DNA from: Verrucomicrobiia bacterium
Lineage (GTDB): Bacteria > Verrucomicrobiota > Verrucomicrobiia > Limisphaerales > JADLHS01
Assembly (NCBI GenBank): GCA_026125285.1
Contig: JAHCLO010000029.1
Span: 1-64,000, forward strand
Direction: 5' to 3'
Length of the DNA: 64,000 nucleotides
Below, one piece after another: positions 17,501 through 26,227 of the stretch. A program made the position numbers and the translations under genes. The notes below the pieces were generated by a model. The model saw only the letters and a program-made list of their open reading frames with translations. It was not told where the DNA came from and made no database searches. How positions within the stretch are numbered: position 1 is the stretch's first letter; every line of letters starts with the position of its first letter.

Positions 17501-18286
17501 GCGGCCGACGAACTGGCTGGGCAATTTTCGATCCAGTGAACCGGACACCATTTTTTCCGCCGCAACATGGCCGTCGCAGAAGGCCACATTCGCCCGTCGC
17601 GAATGGCGGAAGTGTCCGTTTGGGTAGTTCGTGGTGCTGTCCACGTAATACCATTCCTCCAGCATCGGATTGGTGCGCGAAGCGGGCGGTTGGAAATCGT
17701 TGATCTGGGCGGCATCGGCGAAGAGCGCGGCATCACTGGGGCGCGCGAGTTTTGACACCTTGAACGGTGGGGCGGCGGACAGGTGGAGGTTGTAGCCGTA
17801 ACCATACGCCGCACCGCTGGCTTTCAATTTGAATTGCGCCATGGCGTAGTTGAGGGATGGGCAGAGTTCCACGCCACGGCCCTGCAAGTAGGGATACAAC
17901 GCGCCCATCGTGGCGTCGAAGGGGCGCTGGCCCTCCGCGCCCGCGCCCAGCCAGCCGAACCAATACAGCGTGCCGCCGTTGGTCGGGCCGAGGTTGTACC
18001 GGAAACAAATCCCGGCGTGGTCATCCCAATACATCTGAGTGGCGAGGCCGAGTTGATGGAGATTGCTGACGCACTTGAGGCGTTGCGCAAGCTGCTTGCT
18101 CCGCGCCAGGCTTGGCAAGAGCAGCCCCGCCAGCAGGGCGATGATTCCGATGACGATGAGCAGTTCGATGAGGGTGAAAGCGGCAACGGCCCCTGGCAGG
18201 TGAGCAAGTGAGAAAGGGGAAAGCGGTTCAGTCGGAATTCCCGCCTTTCCGCTCAACCACTTTCTCGCTTTGAACCTGGTTCGCAT
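17471..18286 (-). CDS. Pseudopilin-like secreted protein with H-X9-DG motif
   Basis: 271 residues. After a long leader comes the prepilin signature AFTLIELLIVIGIIALLAGL, then CVSNLHQLGLATQMYWDDH. The C-terminal half contains YGYGYNLHLS, SDAALFADAAQI and HSRRANVAFCDGHV, a clean His-X9-Asp-Gly motif. The final GRLRPEILSPP is unusual and meets a remnant module in another frame. It lies 33 bases downstream of the LamG-like gene on the same strand, so both should be on the transcript that starts with the cobalamin riboswitch. The leader is long, and an internal start nearer the signature cannot be excluded. Confidence 0.82.
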   Translation of the reverse strand: MRTRFKARKWLSGKAGIPTEPLSPFSLAHLPGAVAAFTLIELLIVIGIIALLAGLLLPSLARSKQLAQRLKCVSNLHQLGLATQMYWDDHAGICFRYNLGPTNGGTLYWFGWLGAGAEGQRPFDATMGALYPYLQGRGVELCPSLNYAMAQFKLKASGAAYGYGYNLHLSAAPPFKVSKLARPSDAALFADAAQINDFQPPASRTNPMLEEWYYVDSTTNYPNGHFRHSRRANVAFCDGHVAAEKMVSGSLDRKLPSQFVGRLRPEILSPP

Positions 18287-18319
18287 TAGAATGCCTGGCC
18301 CGCCTGGCCCGATCTCAGT

Positions 18320-19351
18320 TCAGGGCATTTGTGCCCGCACACGGTAAAACGCCTGCCCCGTCGGAGGATTTGGGTCCAATAAAAACAGGTTGGTGGCATT
18401 GCCTGTGAGCGTGGCGGAAACGTCGGTCCAAGCTGACCAATCCACCGTGCGCTCCAAGGTGTAAAGCCAGTTGCTGCGGCTGCGGAATTGTGCCTGCCAC
18501 ACTTGGTTGCTAAATGCACCCTTCAAATCCTGCACCGGCGGGACATGGACCATGAGGTTGTCCACCGTGCCATGCCCCAACACGGAACTGAACGGATCCC
18601 CGTAGCTGCTGTAGCTGCTGATGGAAAATGCGTCCACGCGAAAATCATCGCCGGCGCTAAAGCCGCTGCTGGCCGGATCGTTGAGCACGACGGCGGGCGG
18701 TTGGTACAGCAGGACTTGATTGGTGCTCAGAGTCAGCCGGAGCGACTGGTTTCGAGCGGTGTAGTGAATGGTGACGTGGACCACCTGGTTCGTCGGCAGT
18801 TCGAACTCGTAAAACGGGTCAAAAAAAGTGGGCGCATACGCGAAGCCGGAACTGGAAACAAAATCAAACACCGTCGTGGGATCGGAGGGAAAAATGTCCT
18901 GGCCGAACGTGTAGTAGCCGTAGGGGAAATAATTGAACTCCGCGAGGTTCGGCGCGCCGCCATACGTGGCGCGACCAAAGTCGGCGCTGGTGGCGTCAGC
19001 GAGATTCAACAGGCCGATGCCGATTTGCAGCGGGCCGGTTTTCCCCGGTTCATGGCCGCTGAGGCAATCCTCCATCGTCAGCTCAAACTCGATTTGGAAA
19101 TCATCGTGGCGGGTGACGGTGAGGCCCAGCGGATGATGGAAATAACTGTTCGTGCGCGTGGAATCCCATGTGATGCGCAAGTTGCGGTTGGTGGTGTCCC
19201 ACGTGAACAGGCTGATGTCGCCAACGACCGACCAGCCGTTGGTGAGCGGATTGGCGCTGAAGTCTTCACTGAGGGTAACGCCGCGTGCGGGCGCAACGGC
19301 AATGAGGACGAGGCCGGCAAGTGCCGGCAGGAACGAACGGATCTCTTGCAT
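18320..19351 (-). CDS. Secreted LamG-like protein downstream of a cobalamin riboswitch
   Basis: 343 residues with a signal peptide (FLPALAGLVLIAVAPARG) and a mature start of VTLSEDFSANPLTNGWSVVG, a typical opening of LamG/concanavalin-like jelly rolls. Strand motifs include LTVTRHDDFQIEFELTM, VVHVTIHYTARNQSLRLTLS and GHGTVDNLMVHVPP. The last 80 residues are the shared module ending in WSAWTDVSATLTG and FYRVRAQMP. No enzyme motif is visible. It is the first gene after a cobalamin riboswitch about 300 bases upstream on the same strand, so its expression should respond to vitamin B12. A role in B12 capture is a hypothesis. Confidence 0.78.
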   Translation of the reverse strand: MQEIRSFLPALAGLVLIAVAPARGVTLSEDFSANPLTNGWSVVGDISLFTWDTTNRNLRITWDSTRTNSYFHHPLGLTVTRHDDFQIEFELTMEDCLSGHEPGKTGPLQIGIGLLNLADATSADFGRATYGGAPNLAEFNYFPYGYYTFGQDIFPSDPTTVFDFVSSSGFAYAPTFFDPFYEFELPTNQVVHVTIHYTARNQSLRLTLSTNQVLLYQPPAVVLNDPASSGFSAGDDFRVDAFSISSYSSYGDPFSSVLGHGTVDNLMVHVPPVQDLKGAFSNQVWQAQFRSRSNWLYTLERTVDWSAWTDVSATLTGNATNLFLLDPNPPTGQAFYRVRAQMP

Positions 19352-20061
19352 GTAACTGATCTTCCATTATGGCCCGCGCACCGGCGCGGACGGTTGCATT
19401 TGGGAGACCAGCGCGGAGAGAGAAGGGAAGCCGCTAACGCAAAGAGGCGGACGCTTTGACAAATCCAGCCTTCCACTGCATTACTTCGGCGGCCAGAAAA
19501 AAACCTTCACCCTCCGGCAAATCGGGGAATGAAGGCATTCAGCGAATCCGCGTGAAAACGGTTCAACGCGGCTGGCCTCATCCTTCTCTTTGACGGAGAA
19601 GTTGTCCCGTCCCGCAATGAGCGGAACGCGACCGACGAGCACAACCAGACCGGTATCCTGACTTCGGGCATGACCTCGCTCCCGCCTTCCCGGCGCTGGG
19701 CCAGTGGCTGTGGGAGTTTGTAGTCCGTTACAGTGGCGCAACCGTCCCCGATTCTCACGGGGTTCCCCGTCGCCCGGCTGTGATCTTGATGGACTCACGT
19801 CCATCACTTTCAAAGAACGATCTCTTGGTATGACGCGAGGCAAACACTGGCAAGGAAAATCTTGGATGAACTACCGTCTCAATCTTGCGCGTTGTTGAAT
19901 TCCAAATCCGCGTTACCCCAGAGTGCAACTCTGTGCGACGGCGAGCATTGTTCCCAGACGAGTTTGAGGCGCTACGCCAAAATACCACGCCCGGCGTTCC
20001 AGGTTGCCATGCTGACCGTGAGCATCTCAGATTCTCAGATTCTTGCGCCTGCTAAAGCACC
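19352..20061. other. Long intergenic region with riboswitch and remnants
   Basis: About 700 bases between a minus-strand gene and the plus-strand collagen-like gene. It contains the cobalamin riboswitch and its roughly 300-base untranslated leader, then 19860-20045, which has no clear gene. That last part has weak coding-like traces only and a CTCAGATT direct repeat near 20026-20041. Confidence 0.6.
19650..19835 (-). promoter_or_regulatory. Cobalamin riboswitch
   Basis: Read on the minus strand, the conserved blocks come in the right order. There is a hairpin GATGGAC-GTGA-GTCCATC (19805-19788), then GGGAACCCCGTGAGAATC with CGGGGACGG, then TTGCGCCACTGTAA (about 19767-19728), GCCACTG and GGGAAGGCGGGAG. 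The hallmark 3' box AAGTCAGGATACC ends at about 19652. These match the B12-binding core of the Rfam RF00174 family. The 5' limit is approximate because the P1 pairing partner is not obvious. The next gene on this strand is the LamG-like protein at 19351. Confidence 0.92.
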
Positions 20062-20090
20062 TTGACATCGGATGGGAAAACTTGTATTGA
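20062..20090 (+). promoter_or_regulatory. Sigma-70-like promoter of the collagen-like gene
   Basis: A perfect -35 box TTGACA (20062-20067), a 17-base spacer and a TATTGA -10 box (20085-20090) precede the gene start at 20167. Predicted transcription start is near 20097. Confidence 0.5.
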
Positions 20091-20166
20091 GATTTCCAGT
20101 TTACACCCAGAACGGCTCGTAATTCCACGGGCCGCTCGCAACCCGAGCGTTGGCTCGAAGTACATC

Positions 20167-22494
20167 ATGAACAAAAGAATGTTGTTACTGGGCGCGGGCA
20201 TACTCCTCCTTCACCTGGTATTGCTCGCTCAAATTCCACAACTCATCAGCTATCAAGGCGTATTGAATCGCTCCAGCGGAGGGCCATTCAATGGCACCGT
20301 TGACCTGGAGTTCAATCTGTATCCCATCGCGCCAGGAAGCGCGCCTATCTGGACGGAAACGCATACAAACGTGACCGTGACCAGCGGGAAGTTTGAGGTC
20401 CAACTCGGAAAGTGGGTGACACTGCCGCTGTTTCTCTCCGAGTACGAAATGGGAATCAAAGTGAACAGCGGTACGGAAATGAGCCCTCGGGTCCGATTAA
20501 CCTCCGGCCCTTATGCGTTGGGCAGTCACGCGCTACGCGGAACCTCCAACCTCATTCCGCCCGGCGGTCCCGCCGGGTTGGGCACGCTTACTCCGGACTC
20601 GACCGTTCAACTGGACGTGGCAGGACCTCTGAAACTGCTGACCGCGCCAACCGTGAATAGCAACGTGTTGGTGCTGGTGCAGGATTCCGCCTACGACGTG
20701 GTTGAGCATATTCCACTCAGCAGCGGAATACTCCAGGGGCCAAAAGGTGATCCTGGTCCGGTTGGTCCGGCTGGTCCTGTTGGCCCGATGGGTCCGGCAG
20801 GCGCGGTTGGTCCCGCAGGTCCGATTGGGCCGCAAGGGCCGCAAGGGGTTCAAGGCCCCCGAGGATTCCAAGGGGACCCTGGACCGCAGGGCGACAAGGG
20901 CGACAAGGGCGACAAGGGTGATAAGGGAGACAAAGGTGACCCCGGCGATCCGGGACCTCAAGGACCACCAGGCGATCCCGGCCCTGAAGGGCCTCAGGGT
21001 GAGAAAGGTGACAAAGGCGATCCAGGCGAACCGGGGGCCACAGGGACCGAAGGACCACCAGGAGCAGAGGGTCCTCCTGGCCCAGAGGGACCGGTTGGTC
21101 CCGAAGGTCCCGCAGGCCCAACGTTTGATGGTGAACTGACCGACAAACCGCTGATAGTTCGCGACGCGGACGGCAACGTGGTATTTCGCGTGAACCCCGA
21201 TGGAACCTCATATCACGCCGGTTTGGAGAACTTCGCCGGTGGAATTGAAGTGGACTTGGCCGGTGGCGGAAAGGTCCGAATTGGCGAGGATGGCATTCGG
21301 ATTCTGGATCCAGGCGGAGAGGTGGTGTACGAAGTGGACGGCTCTGGCGGTTCCTATCATGCAGGTTTCGAGATTTTTGACCTGGGTCTTGGAGTGCCAA
21401 CTCCCGGTGGTGGCGGAATCATCGTGGATCAAAACGGCATCCGGGTGATTGACCCCGAGGGCAACACGGTTTTCGAGGTAAAGCCCGACGGAACATCCTT
21501 CCATCGTGGACACGAGACCTTCGCGGGCGGAATAACGGTGGGGGTGCCACCACCAGCCCCGAGCACCCCCCACAAACCCGCTGGCACGTTCACCGGACCT
21601 GGACCGGTTGATTCGTTTTTCGATGTTTTCGTGCAACTGACGCAACCGACCGTCGGGGTGGAGGGATCGGCGGTGGTTCTCGGTTCCGAGGGCGAGCCGG
21701 GTTCAACACAACCGCCCCGGCCGGCGATGACACTGGTCGCTCCCGGTGTGCCGCCCGACTTCTTTAATCCTGGCTCAGACCCGTTCTTGGGGTGGCCGAC
21801 CGCCTTGAGCGCGATCGGCCCTTCGAAATTCGTCCAACCTCCGCCGACCGATACCGTGGTGGCGCGACCACCCGCGCTGACGGTTTTGGGATCGGGGGCA
21901 GCCCCATCTGTGCTGGATTCCATCCCGGTTGAAGTGGTTTCGCTTTCGTTGGTCTCCGTTGCGCCGGTCATGATGCTGCCCGCGAGCACTCCGCCTTCTC
22001 CGCCGTTCCTCGACCAATTCATATCCATGCAGCCGACGCTCGGGGTGTCGGGAAACGTATTGGTGGACGGGCAAATCGCCGCCTCCGTCAAAGCCTTTCG
22101 GATTGATCATCCACTTCAACCCGAGACGCATCAACTCGTCCACGCGAGCATTGAGAGTTCTGAGATGATGAATGTTTACAGCGGCAACGTCGTGCTGGAT
22201 GAATCCGGGGAGGCGTGGGTTTCTTTCCTCGATTGGTTTGAGGCGTTGAACATGGATTTCCGCTATCAGTTGACCTGCGTGGGCGGCTATGCCCCGGTCT
22301 ATGTGGCCGAAGAGATCCAAGGCAACCGGTTCAAGATCGCGGGCGGTAAGCCGGGCCTCAAAGTTTCCTGGCAAGTCTCCGGCGTGCGCCACGACACCTA
22401 CGCCCGGAATCATCCCTTGCAGGTGGAGGTTTCTAAAACGGCCCTTCAGCTCGACGGGAACGTGACCCCCAAGCTGACCCAACTCGTCAAGTAA
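20167..22494 (+). CDS. Secreted collagen-like repeat protein
   Basis: 775 residues from the ATG at 20167, with signal peptide LLGAGILLLHLVLLAQIPQL. Residues about 1-150 form a beta domain (YQGVLNRSSGGPFNGTVDLE, SPRVRLTSGPYA) common before phage-tail or collagen repeats. Residues 191-319 are 43 uninterrupted Gly-X-Y triplets, with charged GDK runs and GPP triplets. Three related repeats follow, each with a D..G..V(F/Y).V...G.S(Y/F)H.G core. A Pro-rich linker leads to a conserved C-terminal domain (YQLTCVGGYAPVYVAEEI, NRFKIAGGKPG). It probably forms a trimeric stalk at the cell surface. The upstream in-frame extension to 20062 overlaps the promoter and is unlikely to be translated. Confidence 0.88.
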   Translation: MNKRMLLLGAGILLLHLVLLAQIPQLISYQGVLNRSSGGPFNGTVDLEFNLYPIAPGSAPIWTETHTNVTVTSGKFEVQLGKWVTLPLFLSEYEMGIKVNSGTEMSPRVRLTSGPYALGSHALRGTSNLIPPGGPAGLGTLTPDSTVQLDVAGPLKLLTAPTVNSNVLVLVQDSAYDVVEHIPLSSGILQGPKGDPGPVGPAGPVGPMGPAGAVGPAGPIGPQGPQGVQGPRGFQGDPGPQGDKGDKGDKGDKGDKGDPGDPGPQGPPGDPGPEGPQGEKGDKGDPGEPGATGTEGPPGAEGPPGPEGPVGPEGPAGPTFDGELTDKPLIVRDADGNVVFRVNPDGTSYHAGLENFAGGIEVDLAGGGKVRIGEDGIRILDPGGEVVYEVDGSGGSYHAGFEIFDLGLGVPTPGGGGIIVDQNGIRVIDPEGNTVFEVKPDGTSFHRGHETFAGGITVGVPPPAPSTPHKPAGTFTGPGPVDSFFDVFVQLTQPTVGVEGSAVVLGSEGEPGSTQPPRPAMTLVAPGVPPDFFNPGSDPFLGWPTALSAIGPSKFVQPPPTDTVVARPPALTVLGSGAAPSVLDSIPVEVVSLSLVSVAPVMMLPASTPPSPPFLDQFISMQPTLGVSGNVLVDGQIAASVKAFRIDHPLQPETHQLVHASIESSEMMNVYSGNVVLDESGEAWVSFLDWFEALNMDFRYQLTCVGGYAPVYVAEEIQGNRFKIAGGKPGLKVSWQVSGVRHDTYARNHPLQVEVSKTALQLDGNVTPKLTQLVK

Positions 22495-22557
22495 CCGCCT
22501 CGATGCCCCTGGCCTCTCCACTGGAGACCAGGGTGCGTCGGCCCTGAAAGGCATCCT

Positions 22558-23073
22558 ATGACATTCCCATGCGCTTTCCCCAACGAAGCCGCTCACGGCA
22601 CCCGACGGTCTGACTGGCGTCGGCCCCGGCGGTGCCTCTTGCTGGCCGCCATGTTGGCTTTCGTTGGTTTCACGACCACCGCACAAGAGTTCGACTTGGG
22701 CGAACTCTCGCTCAATTTCGGAACGACGGCGGCGTCCGATCCGGAATTCTCCCTCGAAGGCAACCTCGCGCCGTCCGCCGAAGCGCAGATGGCGGATGGT
22801 GAGTTTGAACTGGTGGGAGGGTTTACCGGCGCCAGTCTCCCGATCCCCGCTGAGGAACTGCCGCGATTGCACATTCAGCCCGCGGCGGGTGGCGTTCTTA
22901 TCTCCTGGCCCGCACCTTCCGCGTTCGTCCTCGAAAGCACCACCCAGTTGTCGCCTCCCGCCTGGAGTCCGGTCACAGAGCCGCCCGTGCCATCGGAGGA
23001 AAAGTACTCCGTCACCATTCCCGTCACAGCGGCAACTCAGTTCTTCCGGCTTCGCCAGGCGGTGTCGCCGTGA
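22558..23073 (+). CDS. Small secreted protein with the shared C-terminal module
   Basis: 171 residues: a basic N-terminus, a hydrophobic signal segment (CLLLAAMLAFVGFTTTA) and a mature part starting QEFDLGELSLNFG. The second half, from LPRLHIQPAAGGVLISWP through FVLESTTQL and FFRLRQAVSP, is the same module that ends other secreted proteins in this window. It lies 63 bases after the collagen-like gene on the same strand and may be co-expressed. Function unknown. Confidence 0.7.
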   Translation: MTFPCAFPNEAAHGTRRSDWRRPRRCLLLAAMLAFVGFTTTAQEFDLGELSLNFGTTAASDPEFSLEGNLAPSAEAQMADGEFELVGGFTGASLPIPAEELPRLHIQPAAGGVLISWPAPSAFVLESTTQLSPPAWSPVTEPPVPSEEKYSVTIPVTAATQFFRLRQAVSP

Positions 23074-23238
23074 TCGAGGTTCTTGGATGAAGTTTGAGTG
23101 CGGCGACTGAGTGATCGCGTTCCATCTGGCTGGCGCCGCAAGGGGTAATCCGAGGTCAACCCACAGCGTGGGCCGTGGCGAGAACTCGGAGGGACCGAGC
23201 CAGGCGGTGAGTCAGAAATAGCCTTGCGGCGCGCGGCA

Positions 23239-25398
23239 TCATTGCAGCATCGCCCGGACTTCTCCTGGTTGATCGGTCGGCGGCTGACAGGCATGGCCCG
23301 TGCAGAGATACACCACCGGGCTGGGGTTGGCGGGTAGCGCTCTGGTGAATTCCTCAACCGCGCCGGTGTTACCCAACACCACCTTGTTGGGCTGATAGAT
23401 TGAGTGCGCAGCGGGGATCAACTCGCGCGCCAGCGCGGAGGCCGGATCGCCGGCGATCACTACGCGGCGCGGTTCCTCCAGCCAGAAATCCAGCGCGTGC
23501 AACATGCAGGGCACCGCTTGCGGAATTTTCTCCAGCCGTCGGGCGAACATTCGCAGGGTCGCCTCGGCTGCCTCGCGAAAACCCACCCGGCCCGTGATGG
23601 CGGCAAGTTTCAATAGCGCCAGCGTGGCGACGGAATTCCCGGAAGGCTCCGCACCGTCGTAATCATCCTTTACTCTGAGGATGAGTTCCGTGGCGTCGGC
23701 TGGGCTTTGCCAGAACCCGCCGTTCTCCAAGTCATGGAATTTCGCCAGCATGGCGTCCGCCAGGGCAATGGCGAAGTCAAGGTGACCGGGAGACAGGGTG
23801 GCTTCATACAGATGCAGCACCCCATCGAGCAGGAAGGCGTAGGCCTCGAGCAATTGAACGTCGTCACGTTCGCCCTCACGCCAGCGATGGTACAGGGTTT
23901 TTGCTTTCTCATCCCAAAGCTTCGCCTGAATAAAGGCCACATTCCTCTCTGCCGCATTGCGATCGGATTCATCGCCCAGCACCGCATAAGCTCGCGCGAA
24001 CGCGCCGAGCATCAGGCCGTTCCAAGAGGCGAGAATCTTGTCGTCAAGATGCGGACGAACGCGTTTGGACCGGACCGCACGCATTTTGTTCATTGCCGCC
24101 TCCAGCAACGGGCAGTCAGCGGCTGTCACTTCTGGATTCACGATGCTCAAGACATTCTGGCCGGCCAGCGGAGCGGGATGACTGTGGTCCACGAAGTTGC
24201 CCCGGTCCGTGATCCCAAAATATCGGGCAGCCACATTGAATTCCTCCGGCGAAAGCAGCTTCGCCAACTCCGCGTGCGTCCAGCAATAGAACTTGCCTTC
24301 GTGTCCCTCGCTGTCGGCGTCTTCGGCGGAGTAGAATCCGCCCTCGGGATGCGTCATCTCGCGCAACACGTAGGCGAGAATGTCGCGCACCACCTCTGCG
24401 TGACGCGCATCAGCACTGGCGAGATACGCGTCGAGGTAAAGGTGCGCCAATTGCGCGTTGTCGTAGAGCATTTTTTCGAAATGCGGCACGAGCCATTCGG
24501 CGTCCACGGCGTAACGCGCGAATCCGCCGCCGAGTTGATCATGAATGCCGCCTGCCGCCATGCGGTCGCAGGTGTGTAGCACCATGCGCGTGGCTTCCTC
24601 GTCCGCGAAGCGTCTGGCGTAACGCAGCAGGAACGCGGGTTGGCTGGGCTGTGGAAATTTTGGCGCGCCGCCGAATCCACCGTGCCGCGGATCGTAAGCC
24701 TCCTTGAAGGCTGTTCCCGCCCGGCGCAGCACCTCCGGCGTCAGCGCCACATTGGGCGTGGCGACGTTGCTCGTGGCGGCTTCGAGGCGGGCGTGGATTT
24801 CCTCGGCGGAGGCCGTGACTTCGCCGTGGCGTTCCTGCCAGACCTTCACGATTTCCCCGAGCACCGAGAGGAAACTGCCGCGCCCGTAACGCTCGTCTGG
24901 CGGGAAATACGTCCCGCCGAAAAACGGCTTGCGCTCCGGCGTGAGAAATACGTTCAACGGCCAGCCGCCCGAGCCGGTCGTGGATTGCACGAAGGTCATG
25001 TAGATTTTGTCCACGTCGGGCCGTTCCTCGCGGTCCACTTTGATGCTCACGAAATGTTCGTTGAGGAACGCTCCGACCCTCTCGTCCTCGAAGGACTCGC
25101 GCTCCATGACGTGACACCAATGGCAGGTCGAATAGCCGATGCTCAAGAAAATCGGCTTGTTTTCCGTGCGCGCTTTCGCAAACGCCTCCTCACCCCACGC
25201 ATACCAATCCACGGGATTATGCGCGTGCTGAAGCAGGTAGGGAGATTTTTCCCGGACGAGGCGGTTGGCGGGCTTGAGCGCGGCAGGGTCTTGATTGATG
25301 GTCACAGTTGAATTCAATGGATTTGCTTTAGCCCGGTGACACGCGGTCACCGCAAGACAATGAGTGACGTCGGTTTTCGTCCGGGGCGAGGCGAACAT
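23239..25398 (-). CDS. DUF255 thioredoxin-like protein (YyaL/SSP411 family)
   Basis: 719 residues from the ATG at 25398. The thioredoxin-like N-terminal domain starts with NRLVREKSPYLLQHAHNPVD and carries the family signature GYSTCHWCHVMERESFED, then VDREERPDVDKIYM and GGWPLNVFLTP. The rest is an (alpha/alpha)6-barrel-like region with FYSAEDADSEGHEGKFY and WNGLMLGAFA. Members are found in all domains of life, but their reaction is not established. The true start may lie further in, since the family usually begins just before the NRL motif. The gene stands alone, convergent with the small secreted protein. Confidence 0.93.
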   Translation of the reverse strand: MFASPRTKTDVTHCLAVTACHRAKANPLNSTVTINQDPAALKPANRLVREKSPYLLQHAHNPVDWYAWGEEAFAKARTENKPIFLSIGYSTCHWCHVMERESFEDERVGAFLNEHFVSIKVDREERPDVDKIYMTFVQSTTGSGGWPLNVFLTPERKPFFGGTYFPPDERYGRGSFLSVLGEIVKVWQERHGEVTASAEEIHARLEAATSNVATPNVALTPEVLRRAGTAFKEAYDPRHGGFGGAPKFPQPSQPAFLLRYARRFADEEATRMVLHTCDRMAAGGIHDQLGGGFARYAVDAEWLVPHFEKMLYDNAQLAHLYLDAYLASADARHAEVVRDILAYVLREMTHPEGGFYSAEDADSEGHEGKFYCWTHAELAKLLSPEEFNVAARYFGITDRGNFVDHSHPAPLAGQNVLSIVNPEVTAADCPLLEAAMNKMRAVRSKRVRPHLDDKILASWNGLMLGAFARAYAVLGDESDRNAAERNVAFIQAKLWDEKAKTLYHRWREGERDDVQLLEAYAFLLDGVLHLYEATLSPGHLDFAIALADAMLAKFHDLENGGFWQSPADATELILRVKDDYDGAEPSGNSVATLALLKLAAITGRVGFREAAEATLRMFARRLEKIPQAVPCMLHALDFWLEEPRRVVIAGDPASALARELIPAAHSIYQPNKVVLGNTGAVEEFTRALPANPSPVVYLCTGHACQPPTDQPGEVRAMLQ

Positions 25399-25495
25399 AG
25401 TCCACCCTCCGGGCCGGAGCAAAAAGAAGTTCAGCTTTTGCGTTAGGGAGTAATTTTGCGTCGTAACCCTTGCGCCGGACTGTTACCGTCCAGGC

Positions 25496-26227
25496 GTGTT
25501 ATCCGAGAAACCGTGGAAATTGGAAGCCCTCTTGCGCCTGTTCCTAGGCGTGTTTCTCTGCATGTTCGTTGGCATGACCCTGCTGCTGGTGGCGCGAAAA
25601 GTGTTCGCGTTCGGGGAAGAGCATTTTATTTGGCGGGCCATCGTGGCGGCGTTGAGCTTTCATGGAGTAGCACTGGTGTTGATCGTCTTCTTTGTGCGGG
25701 AACACCAAATGAGTTGGAATGAAGCGTTCGGTTTGGACCGCGAACGAAATCGCGCGCTGTTGCTGGGCGTGCTCGTCGCGGTGCTCTTCCTGCCCCTGGC
25801 CTGGGGGCTGCAATGGCTGGCGGGGCAATTCATGTCGCACCTGGACCTCGAACTGGTCGAGCAGCAAGCCATCCAAGCGTTGCGCGACTCGGCCAGTTGG
25901 CGCGGCACGGTGGTGCTGGGGCTCATTGCGATTGTGCTCGCCCCGGTGGCGGAAGAAATTCTCTTCCGCGGCATCCTCTATCCCGCCATCAAACGGGCGG
26001 GCTTTCCCCGCACGGCGTTGTGGGGTACTTCGATCCTGTTTGCCGTGATTCACGGCAACCTGCTCACGTTGTTACCCCTGCTGGTGCTGGCCATCGCGTT
26101 GACGATGTTGTACGAAGCGACCGACAATCTGCTCGCGCCCATCGCCACTCACGCCGCGTTCAACGCCGCCAATCTGGTGATGCTCGGCCTGAGCGAGTGG
26201 GCCAATCGGATGCCGGTTCCCACATGA
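25496..26227 (+). CDS. CPBP-family intramembrane metalloprotease (CAAX-like)
   Basis: 243 residues starting at a GTG, with about six to eight hydrophobic segments. The CPBP motifs are present: EEILFRG (Glu-Glu near residues 152-153), a second motif with His in FAVIHGN, and a third with His in THAAFNAAN. The family includes Rce1-type prenyl proteases and bacterial homologues linked to peptide processing or immunity; the substrate here is unknown. The stop overlaps the thiL start by four bases (ATGA), so translation is coupled, though a shared function is not obvious. Confidence 0.92.
   Translation: MLSEKPWKLEALLRLFLGVFLCMFVGMTLLLVARKVFAFGEEHFIWRAIVAALSFHGVALVLIVFFVREHQMSWNEAFGLDRERNRALLLGVLVAVLFLPLAWGLQWLAGQFMSHLDLELVEQQAIQALRDSASWRGTVVLGLIAIVLAPVAEEILFRGILYPAIKRAGFPRTALWGTSILFAVIHGNLLTLLPLLVLAIALTMLYEATDNLLAPIATHAAFNAANLVMLGLSEWANRMPVPT

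Noticed and set aside
19481..19843. 120-codon frame on the minus strand
   Set aside because: It covers the cobalamin riboswitch, whose conserved RNA blocks explain the sequence better.
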